The position numbers were made by a program, and so were the translations under genes. A stretch of 64,000 bases of DNA from Syntrophobacter fumaroxidans MPOB (GTDB lineage Bacteria > Desulfobacterota > Syntrophobacteria > Syntrophobacterales > Syntrophobacteraceae): the NCBI RefSeq assembly GCF_000014965.1, contig NC_008554.1, forward strand, positions 4,452,001-4,516,000, written 5' to 3'. Under the pieces are notes generated by a model. It saw only the letters and a program-made list of their open reading frames with translations. It was not told where the DNA came from and made no database searches. Below are positions 9,446 through 18,183 of this stretch, piece after piece; within the stretch, counting starts at the first letter, position 1, and each line of letters begins with the position of its first letter.

Positions 9446-10051
9446 ATGACCCTGCATTCGGAGATGGACGAGCCGGTGGTCGCGGTTGTCGGGCTCGGCA
9501 ATCCGGGGCCTCAGTACGAACACACACGCCACAACGCGGGCTTCATGGTGGTGGACAGGCTGGCTGCCGGGTTCGGCATCGCCATGCAGGAGCGGAAGTT
9601 CCGTGCGAGCTGGGGGACGGGGTTTGTCGAAGGCAGGAAAGTCCTCCTTGCCAAGCCTCTGACCTACATGAACCTCAGTGGCGCCGCGGTCGGTGAAATC
9701 CTCAAGTATTTCGGATTTCCGTCGGAACGGGTCCTGGTCGTGCACGACGACCTTGATTTGCCCTGCGGCCGGGTCCGGCTGGCCAGAAAGGGCGGAGCGG
9801 GCGGTCACAAGGGTATAGCCTCCATCATGGCCCACCTCAACACCCGGGATTTTCCAAGACTGAAACTGGGCATAGGCCGTCCCCTTCATGGAGAACCGGT
9901 CGAGTCCTACGTGCTCCAGCCTCCATACGCCGAAGACGCGCGAAAGTTTGAGGACATGATCCTTCTGGGCGAAGAGGTGGTGCGCTCGGTGCTGGCGGCC
10001 GGATTGTCGTCGAGCATGAACGATTACAATCGCAAGGCGTCCGATGAATAA
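9446..10051 (+). CDS. pth: Peptidyl-tRNA hydrolase
   Basis: Pth cleaves peptidyl-tRNA dropped from ribosomes and recycles the tRNA. The 201-residue product shows the signature GLGNPGPQYEHTRHNAGF near residues 17-33 with the catalytic histidine (His29), plus KPLTYMNLSG, VVHDDLDLPCGRVRL and GGAGGHKGI. Length is normal. The ATG at 9446 gives an eight- or nine-residue leader before the conserved core; ATG 9464 (residue 7) is an alternative. It lies 50 bp after L25 on the same strand. Confidence 0.96.
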   Translation: MTLHSEMDEPVVAVVGLGNPGPQYEHTRHNAGFMVVDRLAAGFGIAMQERKFRASWGTGFVEGRKVLLAKPLTYMNLSGAAVGEILKYFGFPSERVLVVHDDLDLPCGRVRLARKGGAGGHKGIASIMAHLNTRDFPRLKLGIGRPLHGEPVESYVLQPPYAEDARKFEDMILLGEEVVRSVLAAGLSSSMNDYNRKASDE

Positions 10052-10261
10052 TCGGGAATGATCTTCCTCCGGCGCGCAAGGAGGTCGGTTGAAGAATCAT
10101 GCGTGAAATTTTCCCGCACCGCGCCGACTCGCGCGTGCGAGGAGGGAGGATGCGTGCGCAAGCGCTTCCGAGGCCCTTTGACAGTCCCTAACCTGCCTTT
10201 TTTTATAGAAATTCTCGCATTCACTTTTTCTGTCTCCTGTCCTGTTTATCGTGTTTCTCCT

Positions 10262-10289
10262 TTGCATCGGTGTGGGTTGGTGGTAAAAT
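10262..10289 (+). promoter_or_regulatory. Candidate sigma70 promoter for carD
   Basis: A -35 like TTGCAT (10262-10267) and a -10 like TAAAAT (10284-10289) are separated by 16 bp. This would place transcription start near 10296, about 50 nt before the carD start. A second possible promoter with a perfect TTGACA lies upstream at 10178-10183, with TTTATA at 10202-10207. Both are in the 293-bp gap after pth, which otherwise shows no gene. Confidence 0.45.
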
Positions 10290-10344
10290 AATTTGTCATC
10301 CCTATATCGAAAACCCTTGAGCGATTGGGAACATGGAGGACATG

Positions 10345-10824
10345 ATGTTTAAGATAGGGGATTTGGCCGTTTACCCAGCGCATGGGGTAGGGAAGATCGA
10401 ATCCGTCGAGACCAAAAGTATCGGGGGTAAGAAGCAGGATTTCTACATCATGCGCATTCTTGACAACGACATGAAGATTATGATTCCGGTTCCAAACGCA
10501 CACACGGTGGGATTGCGCGGCTTGATCGGCTTGGAGGATATCTCCAAGGTTTACGATATCTTGCAAAAAAGGGAGGTTTCCGTTAACGGCGGGACCTGGA
10601 ACAGGCGATACCGCGAGTACATGGAGAAGATCAAGACGGGCTCCATTTACGAATTGGCCGAAGTCCTCAGGGACCTGACCGTTCTGAAAGGAGACAAGGA
10701 ACTCTCTTTCGGAGAGAGGAAAATGCTGGACACCGCCAGAACGCTCCTGCTCAAGGAGCTGTCCATCGTGCAGGACATCAGTGAAGAGGAAGTCGATAAG
10801 GGCATACGCGATATGTTGCAGTGA
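10345..10824 (+). CDS. carD: CarD/CdnL family transcription regulator
   Basis: This 159-residue protein of the CarD/CdnL type binds the RNA polymerase beta subunit and stabilises open promoter complexes, notably at rRNA promoters in the bacteria studied. The N-terminal RNAP-interaction domain begins FKIGDLAVYPAHGVGKIE, a strong family signature. The C-terminal half is the helical DNA-contacting domain with a conserved Trp-Asn-Arg-Arg (GGTWNRRYREYMEKIKTG). The ATG at 10345 gives the standard MFKIGDL start and follows GGAGGA at 10335-10340. Earlier in-frame ATGs at 10333 and 10342 overlap or crowd that site. Confidence 0.93.
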   Translation: MFKIGDLAVYPAHGVGKIESVETKSIGGKKQDFYIMRILDNDMKIMIPVPNAHTVGLRGLIGLEDISKVYDILQKREVSVNGGTWNRRYREYMEKIKTGSIYELAEVLRDLTVLKGDKELSFGERKMLDTARTLLLKELSIVQDISEEEVDKGIRDMLQ

Positions 10825-10944
10825 CCTGATCTGAAGGGGTGCTGCGCTCTCCCGTAGGAATACCTTCCACAGTTCCAGGTTTTGTTGGCATTCTTTCATA
10901 GTTTCCGGACACCATCGAATTTTTCGTGAGGGGAGGTGAGTCGT

Positions 10945-11976
10945 TTGAAATGGGGTTGGTTTATTCTGAAAATGCTGTTGTTCATCATCTGCGGCGTCGG
11001 AGGTTATTTCATCGCCGATCAGACGGAAAGCCTCAGGGATTATGCGTGGCGCCCCTGGGCCGGCGTGGGAGCCGGAATCGTTTTTGCCATGCTCACCCTG
11101 TCGGTTGAGAAGCTCATCAAACACATTCCTCTCAAGGTCTTGTTTGGCGGTACCGTCGGCCTGGTGCTGGGACTGTCCCTCGTCAAGCTGCTCGGGTACG
11201 TTTTCACCACATTGCCCAATACCACTATCAGCGTCGCAATCTATGTCATCTTATCATGCATTTTTGGTTATATAGGAATGGTGCTGGGCAGCTTTAAGAT
11301 CGAAGAGTTGCGGATTCCCAACTGGTCGTGGTTTACGCGGGGCAATTCGCGCGCGGGCCAGACCATGAAAATCCTGGACACCAGCGTGATCATCGACGGA
11401 CGGATCGCGGATATCGTGGAAACGGGCTTCCTGGGCGGAATTCTGATCATCCCGGAATTTGTGCTCCAGGAGCTCCAGCACATTGCCGACAGTCCCGATC
11501 CCACCCGGCGCGTGAGGGGAAGGCGCGGTCTCGACATCATCAAACGGTTGCAGCAGGAAAAGATGATCGAGGTCCGCATCGACCGGCAGGATTTCGACAA
11601 CCTGTCGGATGTCGATGCCAAGCTGGTTGCGCTGGCTCTCCGGTTGAACGCCAAGATCGTGACCAACGACTACAATCTGTCCAAGGTCGCCGAGGTGCAG
11701 GGCATTCGGATTCTGAACATCAATCAGCTGGCCAACGCATTGAAGCCGGTGGTTCTTCCGGGCGAGGTCCTTCGCCTTCAGATTCTCAAGGAGGGGAAAG
11801 AACAGGGGCAGGGCATCGCCTACCTGGAGGACGGCACCATGGTGGTCGTGGAGAATGCAAGTCGGCACCTCGGGAAGGAAGTGGAAGTCTCCGTGACGAG
11901 CATACTGCAGACCACCGCGGGACGCTTGATTTTCACCACGTTGAAGGATGCGGAGGTCAGCCGGCACCAGCATTGA
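10945..11976 (+). CDS. Membrane-anchored PIN and TRAM domain protein (YacL-like)
   Basis: The 343-residue product has four hydrophobic helices in its first 120 residues, then a PIN nuclease-fold domain starting at MKILDTSVIIDGRI (first catalytic Asp) and continuing through IVTNDYNLSKVA (third acidic site). It ends in a TRAM nucleic-acid-binding domain (GQGIAYLEDGTMVVVENA). This is the YacL family of presumed ribonucleases, often next to CarD as here. The probable start is the TTG at 10945, with GGGGAGG at about 10930-10936. The GTG at 10936 overlaps that site. An intrinsic terminator follows at 12010. Confidence 0.88.
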   Translation: MKWGWFILKMLLFIICGVGGYFIADQTESLRDYAWRPWAGVGAGIVFAMLTLSVEKLIKHIPLKVLFGGTVGLVLGLSLVKLLGYVFTTLPNTTISVAIYVILSCIFGYIGMVLGSFKIEELRIPNWSWFTRGNSRAGQTMKILDTSVIIDGRIADIVETGFLGGILIIPEFVLQELQHIADSPDPTRRVRGRRGLDIIKRLQQEKMIEVRIDRQDFDNLSDVDAKLVALALRLNAKIVTNDYNLSKVAEVQGIRILNINQLANALKPVVLPGEVLRLQILKEGKEQGQGIAYLEDGTMVVVENASRHLGKEVEVSVTSILQTTAGRLIFTTLKDAEVSRHQH

Positions 11977-12009
11977 CCCTCGGATTCCCCGGGGTTTGTT
12001 CGTGTCGAG

Positions 12010-12035
12010 GGCGGGTCAGAAATGTCCCGCCTTTT
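12010..12035 (+). terminator. Intrinsic terminator after the PIN/TRAM gene
   Basis: A stem GGCGGG/CCCGCC with a 10-base loop (TCAGAAATGT) is followed directly by TTTT. It sits 34 bp after the stop of the PIN/TRAM gene. Confidence 0.75.
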
Positions 12036-12286
12036 GCGTGAATGCGTTCGTAAACGATTTCCCGGCATGGGTGTGCGATGTCTTGAGACCGATTCGCGTT
12101 CAACGGTCATGAACCGAGGGGGCGTTTGCTCCCACCAATGAAAGTTTTGTCGAGTGCTTGTACCCTGTCCGTGAGCGATAAAGGGAAAGACCGGGGTCGT
12201 TCCTTGATGCCGGGGCGCGTTGGAGATGAGTGCATTGGGCGGGAGGGCATAGAGCCTTCCCCTTGCCGTGACTCGCATGATACTCT

Positions 12287-12456
12287 AAAAGCGTGGGGGA
12301 CGTATCCCTCACACCCCCTCGCCGCTTCGCGGCTCCGTGTGGCGCTGCGGCGGCGGCCTTCGGCCAGTCGCCGACAGCGCCGAGCACTCGGCCTCACGCG
12401 CTTGCGCGTGTGGCCGAAACTTGGGGGGTGCGGGGGAAGCATTCCCCCGCTCTTTT
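12287..12456 (+). repeat. Structured intergenic element, copy 1, ending in an intrinsic terminator
   Basis: This GC-rich block has several hairpins. Four blocks recur in the same order and nearly the same spacing in copy 2 (42847-43020): GCGTGGGGGA at 12291, CCTCACACCC at 12307, CGGCCTCACGCG at 12389, and GGCCGAAACTTGGGGGG at 12412. The third block forms a hairpin closed by GGCC pairs, with CACGCGC pairing GCGCGTG. The element ends at 12430-12450 in the stem GCGGGGGAA-gca-TTCCCCCGC followed by TCTTTT, an intrinsic terminator. It looks like a small RNA or dispersed structured repeat. Its function is unknown. Confidence 0.55.
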
Positions 12457-12498
12457 GTGCTTGAAAGATCCATCTTGAACGCAACTTCGTATGACGCG

Positions 12499-13533
12499 AT
12501 GGGAACACGGAATTCTCCCCCTGACCTGACGTTCCATGTGGACGTCGAGGAAAAGCTCCGCCGGCTGGACGTATTCCTCAGCGCCCGGAGCCCGGATTGT
12601 TCGCGAAGCCAGGTTCAGAAGCTGATCCGGGAAGGTCGTGTGACCGTGAACGGATTGCCGGTCAAGGCGAGCTATGAAATCCGATCCGGCGACTGCATCG
12701 CGGTGTGGCTGCCGGAGGCCGTCGGGGAGGATTCGCTGCAGCCTCGGCCCATGCCCCTGGAGATATTGTTCGAGGATGACGATGTGCTGGTGCTGAACAA
12801 GGCGCCCGGGGTCATCGTGCATCCCGGCGCGGGGCATGAGGAAGGGACGCTGGTTCACGGTCTGCTGGCCCATTGTTCCAGGCTGGCTTCCCGGGGCGCT
12901 CCCAGAAGGCCCGGCATCGTTCACCGCCTGGACCGCGGCACTTCGGGCGCCTTGATGGTGGCCAAAAGCGAGCGGGCCTACCTCGAGCTGATCCGGCAGT
13001 TCAAGCACCATGAGGTCGGCAAGGAGTACCTCGCGCTGGTGTACGGCACGATGGCCGGGGCGTCAGGGGAGATACGGACGGGAATGGGTCGCCATCCGGT
13101 GGATCGGAAAAGAATGGCCGTGCTGGAAAAAGGCGGGCGCGAAGCCGTTTCTCAATGGAAGGTCGCAGTCGCCTGGGGTGAGGTGAGCCTGCTCAGGGTC
13201 GTCATCAAGACGGGGAGAACCCACCAGATCCGGGTTCATCTGAGCCATATGCAACATCCGGTGGTCGGCGACGAAACCTATGGCGGCGGAAAACGGAAAG
13301 CTCGCGCGGTCAAATCCGATGTCCTGCGAGAGCTGTTGATGGAGGTGGACCGCCAAATGCTTCATGCGGTCGGATTGGCGTTCCGGCACCCCGTTTCCGG
13401 AGCGGACCTCTCATTCACGGCACCGCTGCCGCCCGATTTTGCCGGTCTGCTCGAACGAATAAGGATTTCGCTCCAGAAAGAAGGAGCGGGCCGTTCCGAT
13501 CCATCAGGGGTTGGGATGGATAAGCTGCCTTAG
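12499..13533 (+). CDS. rluD: 23S rRNA pseudouridine synthase, RluD/RluC family
   Basis: This 344-residue enzyme isomerises uridines to pseudouridine in 23S rRNA. An N-terminal S4 RNA-binding domain (about residues 19-70, with RSQVQKLIREGRVTVNG) precedes the RluA-type catalytic domain. The catalytic motif HRLDRGTSG is at 142-150 with the nucleophilic Asp145. Also present are KEYLALVYG and the RTHQIRVHLSHMQHPVVGD block. The ATG at 12499 lacks a strong Shine-Dalgarno; a TTG at 12475 preceded by GAAAGA is an alternative. The coding sequence overlaps the end of the convergent gspD by 30 bp. Confidence 0.88.
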   Translation: MGTRNSPPDLTFHVDVEEKLRRLDVFLSARSPDCSRSQVQKLIREGRVTVNGLPVKASYEIRSGDCIAVWLPEAVGEDSLQPRPMPLEILFEDDDVLVLNKAPGVIVHPGAGHEEGTLVHGLLAHCSRLASRGAPRRPGIVHRLDRGTSGALMVAKSERAYLELIRQFKHHEVGKEYLALVYGTMAGASGEIRTGMGRHPVDRKRMAVLEKGGREAVSQWKVAVAWGEVSLLRVVIKTGRTHQIRVHLSHMQHPVVGDETYGGGKRKARAVKSDVLRELLMEVDRQMLHAVGLAFRHPVSGADLSFTAPLPPDFAGLLERIRISLQKEGAGRSDPSGVGMDKLP

Positions 13534-15885
13534 ATCTCTCATCTTGCCCACGAATTCCCGCAGAGAATCACTCCCGCGTCTTTCGACGACCCGCGGCGTG
13601 ATCGCAATGAGCAGTTCCGTGCGTTCCCTGCTTTTGCCCTTCTGCCCAAAAAGCGGGCCGATAATGGGAACATCGACCAGCATCGGCGCGCCGGTGGTGG
13701 TGTCCCGGTCGATTTCGTCGATTATGCCGCCGATGACCACGGTGGAGCCGTCCTGGGCCAGCAGCGTCGTCTTCAGGTTTCGCTCGGTGAAGGTGGGCGC
13801 GGTGTTGTTGACCCCGACGGTGGCATTGGCGCCGACCCGGCGGATGGTCTGTTCCACTTCCAGGCGGACCAGGCCTCCGGCGTTGATGTGAGGTGTAACG
13901 GTAAGTATGGTGCCGGTTTCCTCGTATTCGATGGTGCTGAACACAGTGTCGAGGGTGGTCGAGGTCCCCCCGGTGTAGGACCCGCTCGGTACGGGCGTCC
14001 GTCCACCCACCTGGATGGCGGCTTCCTTGTTGTCGGTTGCCAGCAGGGTGGGCGTGGAGAGAATCTTCACTTTGGTTTTCGAGGACAGCCAGCTCAAGAC
14101 CCCCGCCATGTCTTTGGCATTGCTGACCCAGGCCAGTGCCATGCCGCCCGCGGAGGATATGCCGGCCAGGTTGAGAGCAATGTCGGACACGCCTCCCAGT
14201 CCGTTGAGGGAGCCTTGCCCGACGCCGGCTCCGACTTCCGCATGGCTGAAGTACCATTTCAGCCCGTACTCGAAATCCTTGGTCAGCGCGACCTCGGCAA
14301 TGATGACCTCGATCAGGACGGCGCGGGGCAGGATATCCAGCGCTTCGATGGTCTTCTTTATCTTGGCGTAGTCGGTGGCGTTTGCACGGACCACTATGGC
14401 ATTGTTGACCTCATCGGGGATGATCATCACTTCGGGGGACACCGATGTCGGCGGACTCTGTCCTCCCGCGCGGCCCGCGGCGCTGCGCGCCGCGCGCTGA
14501 GCCGAAGCCCCGCTGCCAGTGGTTTGTCCGAACGCCGAGCCGGTCCCCCCATACTGGCCGGATGAGTCCGAGGACGCCGAGCGGAATCGACTGCTCGATG
14601 AGCTGCCAAAGGACGAACCGCTCGACGAGGTGCCGAAACCCGAGGAAGTCGACCCACCTCCGAAAGACGAGCCGCTGCCGAAGGTTCTCCTCCCGGTGGT
14701 CGATTGGACGACCTGTTTTTCCGGTCGCCTTTCGGGTGCCGCGATTCCGTACACCTGCAGCAAAATGTCTCCGATGTCCTTGGCCAGCCCGTTTTGGACG
14801 TAGTAGACGTAGATCTGCTCTCCCACTTCGCCGCCATGGGTGTCCAGGGCGTTGATCCATTGCCTGGCGGTCTTGAGCAACTCGGGTGTCTGGGCCAGGA
14901 CCAGCACGCCGCGGAAATTCACCAGGGGGATGAACGCGAGATTGTTCTTGAGGTTCGTCTCCTTGAAGAGGCCCAGTTTGCCCATAAGGGCGTCCATCCC
15001 CTGGACGGCGTCCTGCGGAGCGATGGATTGCAGCTGAACGACCTCCATGCTCACTTCCTGAAGGATGTTCATATCCATCGTTCTGAGGACTTCAACGATG
15101 GAGTGGGCATTGTCGCTGCTCTCGACGAAGATGAGGCTGTTGGACATGGTGTCCGAAATGAGGGGCCGCCCGGGGGTGATGAAGGATTTTACGGTGTTGA
15201 GCGCCTGTTTGACGTCCAGGTAGCGCAGTTTGTAGATGACGATGACGGGTCTCACCCCGTCCTTGTCCGGCTTCAACGTGATGGTGTCGGCGAGGGACAG
15301 GCTGCTGCTGGCGCTGCGCTGCAAGGGCTGAATATAGTAGAGTCCCTTCTGGGGGGTGATCGAAACGTTGTTTGCCTCGAAAGCTTTGATGATCATCTGG
15401 AGCAGCTCGGTCCTGTTGAACTCGCCCTCCAGGTACATGCTGATCCGGCCTTGAAGAGTGGGGTCCAGCACATAGTTGAGCTTGAGGTAATCGCCGAATA
15501 CCTGGCTTGTGACCTCTCCCAGGTCGGCCTTGTCGAAATTGAAGACGACCTTCTGACGTTCGCCTTCCCCGACTGGAACTCTCTCTCCTTTTCCCCCGGC
15601 GGGCGGGGTGAGCAGGCCGGAGGTCGTCTTCCCCTCGTGGCGCGGGAGGACGGGCTTTTTCTTGGCTGCATCGGAGTCTTTCTTCGGATCGTCCAGCGAC
15701 ACCTGCTTCTCTTTGGGTGAATCCAGGGCGACGGGACTCAGGACCTCGGCGGGTGACTTCGCTTTCTGCTCGGGGACTGCTCCCCAGACGGTGCGCGGCG
15801 CCCGTGGAGGCGGAGTGCCCGCCGTACCGCAGGACAACAGGACAGAGGCCATCAAAACAACCCCTATGGCCCGGCATATCTTCAT
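13504..15885 (-). CDS. gspD: Type II secretion outer-membrane secretin GspD
   Basis: GspD forms the multimeric outer-membrane channel of the type II secretion system. The 793-residue product has a lipoprotein signal with probable lipidated Cys19 (VLLSCGT). A variable Pro/Lys-rich stretch and an N0 domain (VVFNFDKADLGEVTSQVFG onward) follow, then N1-N3 ring domains. The secretin core carries ILSTPTLLATDNKEAAIQVG, VTPHINAGGLVRLEVEQTI and a C-terminal RTELLIAITPRVV. An unusual Ser/Gly-rich insert of about 80 residues (DNA about 14450-14690) lies in the N3 region. The ATG at 15885 is used because it directly precedes the signal peptide; an upstream ATG lies at 15903. It is the last gene of the cluster, 148 bp after gspM. 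Confidence 0.93.
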   Translation of the reverse strand: MKICRAIGVVLMASVLLSCGTAGTPPPRAPRTVWGAVPEQKAKSPAEVLSPVALDSPKEKQVSLDDPKKDSDAAKKKPVLPRHEGKTTSGLLTPPAGGKGERVPVGEGERQKVVFNFDKADLGEVTSQVFGDYLKLNYVLDPTLQGRISMYLEGEFNRTELLQMIIKAFEANNVSITPQKGLYYIQPLQRSASSSLSLADTITLKPDKDGVRPVIVIYKLRYLDVKQALNTVKSFITPGRPLISDTMSNSLIFVESSDNAHSIVEVLRTMDMNILQEVSMEVVQLQSIAPQDAVQGMDALMGKLGLFKETNLKNNLAFIPLVNFRGVLVLAQTPELLKTARQWINALDTHGGEVGEQIYVYYVQNGLAKDIGDILLQVYGIAAPERRPEKQVVQSTTGRRTFGSGSSFGGGSTSSGFGTSSSGSSFGSSSSSRFRSASSDSSGQYGGTGSAFGQTTGSGASAQRAARSAAGRAGGQSPPTSVSPEVMIIPDEVNNAIVVRANATDYAKIKKTIEALDILPRAVLIEVIIAEVALTKDFEYGLKWYFSHAEVGAGVGQGSLNGLGGVSDIALNLAGISSAGGMALAWVSNAKDMAGVLSWLSSKTKVKILSTPTLLATDNKEAAIQVGGRTPVPSGSYTGGTSTTLDTVFSTIEYEETGTILTVTPHINAGGLVRLEVEQTIRRVGANATVGVNNTAPTFTERNLKTTLLAQDGSTVVIGGIIDEIDRDTTTGAPMLVDVPIIGPLFGQKGKSRERTELLIAITPRVVERRGSDSLREFVGKMRDLRQLIHPNP

Positions 15886-16033
15886 GGTTTCCCCCCCATG
15901 CATACAATACCCAAAAGGCCTCGTGAGCAGGGATATCGTCGGTGCGCCAGTATAAATGAGAAACGGTCCGCAATGCAAAACAATCGTTGAGGAGCAACCG
16001 GCCCCGGGCCGATCGCCTGCGCGGACTTCACGT

Positions 16034-16615
16034 TCAGGACTTGTCCCCCTTTTCCATGAGTGCGGCAAGGATAACGTTGATGATCAGGTCCGGTCCCTTG
16101 CTGCGCTGTATTTTCTGGATATTGATCTCCTGGACCAGGATGGCCGCCTCGAAGTTCTTGACCCTGTCCAGGAAGAAATGAAGCCCGTCCACCGTCGTCA
16201 TGAAGTTGAATCGCAGGTGGACTTCCTGGTAGAGGCCATATTCCTTGCTCGCAAGCACCTGGTAGGTCTTGATGTCGAGCTTCCGGCCGCCTTTGGCGGA
16301 CAGCATGTCGCTCAGCGAAGCGGCCAACTGGTAAGGATCATTGCCGCGGAACAGGCGCTTCTGCATCTCTTTGAGCTCCTGTTCCTGCTTCACCAGGTTG
16401 TCTTTGATGCTCTGGGCCTGGTTGAGCTTATCCTGATATTTCTTCGCCAGGTCGCTCTTTTGTCTCACCTGGGCGGCCAGTTCCTCCTTACGGACAAGGA
16501 GAGGGTTGACCCAGATCGCATAGACCACCAGGATTCCCACAAGAGTCGCCGTAACCACCAGGATCGCGGTGCGCTGCCTTTTTACGTCGGACCAGGATAC
16601 CTTGTGCTTCATCAT
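16034..16615 (-). CDS. gspM: Type II secretion inner-membrane protein GspM-like (PilO fold)
   Basis: The 193-residue product has one membrane helix (about residues 18-36), a periplasmic coiled coil (about 40-90) and a ferredoxin-like C-terminal domain, as in GspM and PilO. GspM pairs with GspL in the inner-membrane platform that links the ATPase to the pseudopilus. Sequence conservation in this family is low, so the call rests on topology, length and position immediately after gspL (9 bp apart). A 148-bp gap separates it from gspD. Confidence 0.8.
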   Translation of the reverse strand: MMKHKVSWSDVKRQRTAILVVTATLVGILVVYAIWVNPLLVRKEELAAQVRQKSDLAKKYQDKLNQAQSIKDNLVKQEQELKEMQKRLFRGNDPYQLAASLSDMLSAKGGRKLDIKTYQVLASKEYGLYQEVHLRFNFMTTVDGLHFFLDRVKNFEAAILVQEINIQKIQRSKGPDLIINVILAALMEKGDKS

Positions 16616-16624
16616 GGCTGCGTC

Positions 16625-18154
16625 CTATTCGTCCTCTTCCGGGGCGAAGTCCTCATCCACGGCCTCCTCGTCCGGCAACTGGCGCCTGGGGGCCGATTTT
16701 CCGACCGGAGGAGATGTGGATGCGGGCGCCGGAGCGACGCTCGGCGCCTGGTCGTCGGGCTTTTCCGGCGGCAGTGCTTCGAGGGTTTTCATCATCTTCT
16801 CGGATTCGATCTGGACCTGCACGTTGAACCGTTCCATGTCCGAAGAAGGATTCTTGGTGACGGGCGAGGCAAATCGCACGTCCGCCAGCCCATCGACCTT
16901 GGAGAGCTCGGACAGATACTTGATGGCGGATTTGCTCTCGCCCCTCAGCATCAACTGTCCCTTCTTGATGGACAGGTAATTGAGCCAGGTATCTTCAGGC
17001 GTCACCTGCGTGAGGAAACTGAGAACCTCCAGGATGGGGTAGCCTTGCTGATTGAACTGGGTGAGGGTCTTTTGGTCCTGCTCGAACTTGGCGATCCGGT
17101 TCTGGAGCTCCTCGATGGGCTTCCACTGCGTTTCCAGCTGAAGCACCTGTTTCTGAAGCCGTTTGCTGTCTTCCACAAGCCGGTTTGCGGCATACACCTG
17201 GTAGAAGGAAAAGGCGGTGAAAACGGCGACGAGCGCCAGCACGGGGTAGGCAACCTTGGGCACCTGCCAGGGTTTGAGCACCAGTTCCGTCTCGAACGTT
17301 CGAACGCTATCCTGTTCCAGGATGTATCGCACCCATTGGTGAACAAGGCTTTCTTCGACCGGATGGACGCCCATCGGGAGCTTCTCGTTCCTCCATTCCC
17401 GGCCGTAGCTCTCGGTGTCGTTGCACTCCTCATCCGAGCAAAGCAGATGGATGCGGACTTCCTGCCGGTCCGGACCTTCTCCCAGGCAAAGCAGGCTTTC
17501 CCGGAAAAGCCCGAGATTGTCCCAGTTCCTGCCGAGCAACGTGGAATCGAGGAGAAACCCGTTGTAAAAGCGGTGCATCTCGACATGCTCAGGGTCGATG
17601 ATGCGCCCCATGATCTCGATGGGAAAGACGTCCTCTTCCGCGCGCAGTTCCGGGACAAACGCCTTGTACATCAGGGCGCCGGGGATTACCGAGAAGCTGT
17701 CGTAAACCCCACCGCCCAGCGCCTGGTAGAACTTGTCATAGACATCCCTCTGTATCGAAAAGATCGGGACGGAGAGCTGGCTGTCGACGAGCACGGCAGG
17801 ACCGAAAAAATGCAGGGTCCGGTCCTGCTCGTGAAAGACATTTTCCTGCCAGTCGAAGTTCAGTGCTTCCTCCAACTGCTCCTGGAGCGCGGCGGGGTAG
17901 TGTTCGCGATGGAAAGTGTAGTAACTGCGGGAAAGGAACAGAACCAGGGCTCCGGCTCTTTTTCCGCGGGGCCGCAAATTAAGGCGCTGAAGGAATTCAT
18001 GGACGGGTTCCCCCTCGGGAATCGCGAAGCGCTCCGTGGAGTCGATCTTCCATGTTCGCCACTGCCGGTATGCACGCAGGAGCTCAATCTGACCGGGCTC
18101 GACATAGACCGCCAGAAGATTCCCGGGACGATGCTTGACAAGACCCTTCAGCAT
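16625..18154 (-). CDS. gspL: Type II secretion platform protein GspL-like (fused PilM/PilN-type architecture)
   Basis: The 509-residue product has a cytoplasmic N-terminal actin-like domain (about 1-270), one membrane helix (about 297-317), a coiled coil (about 320-360) and a periplasmic ferredoxin-like domain. An acidic/proline-rich tail ends in DEDFAPEEDE. GspL recruits the GspE ATPase to the membrane and binds GspM. The ATG at 18154 abuts AAGAAGG with no spacer, an unusual start site, yet no better in-frame start is visible. It is flanked by gspK (29 bp upstream) and gspM (9 bp downstream). Confidence 0.85.
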   Translation of the reverse strand: MLKGLVKHRPGNLLAVYVEPGQIELLRAYRQWRTWKIDSTERFAIPEGEPVHEFLQRLNLRPRGKRAGALVLFLSRSYYTFHREHYPAALQEQLEEALNFDWQENVFHEQDRTLHFFGPAVLVDSQLSVPIFSIQRDVYDKFYQALGGGVYDSFSVIPGALMYKAFVPELRAEEDVFPIEIMGRIIDPEHVEMHRFYNGFLLDSTLLGRNWDNLGLFRESLLCLGEGPDRQEVRIHLLCSDEECNDTESYGREWRNEKLPMGVHPVEESLVHQWVRYILEQDSVRTFETELVLKPWQVPKVAYPVLALVAVFTAFSFYQVYAANRLVEDSKRLQKQVLQLETQWKPIEELQNRIAKFEQDQKTLTQFNQQGYPILEVLSFLTQVTPEDTWLNYLSIKKGQLMLRGESKSAIKYLSELSKVDGLADVRFASPVTKNPSSDMERFNVQVQIESEKMMKTLEALPPEKPDDQAPSVAPAPASTSPPVGKSAPRRQLPDEEAVDEDFAPEEDE

Positions 18155-18183
18155 CCTTCTTTATTCTCGCTTTCCTGTCCGGA

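Larger units (their letters stand above)
11977..12498 (+). other. Gene-free stretch before rluD
   Basis: No convincing gene lies here. The stretch contains the terminator at 12010-12035 and the structured repeat at 12287-12456, which itself ends in an intrinsic terminator. ORFs running through the repeat into rluD are GC-driven extensions without similarity to the RluD family. Confidence 0.7.
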
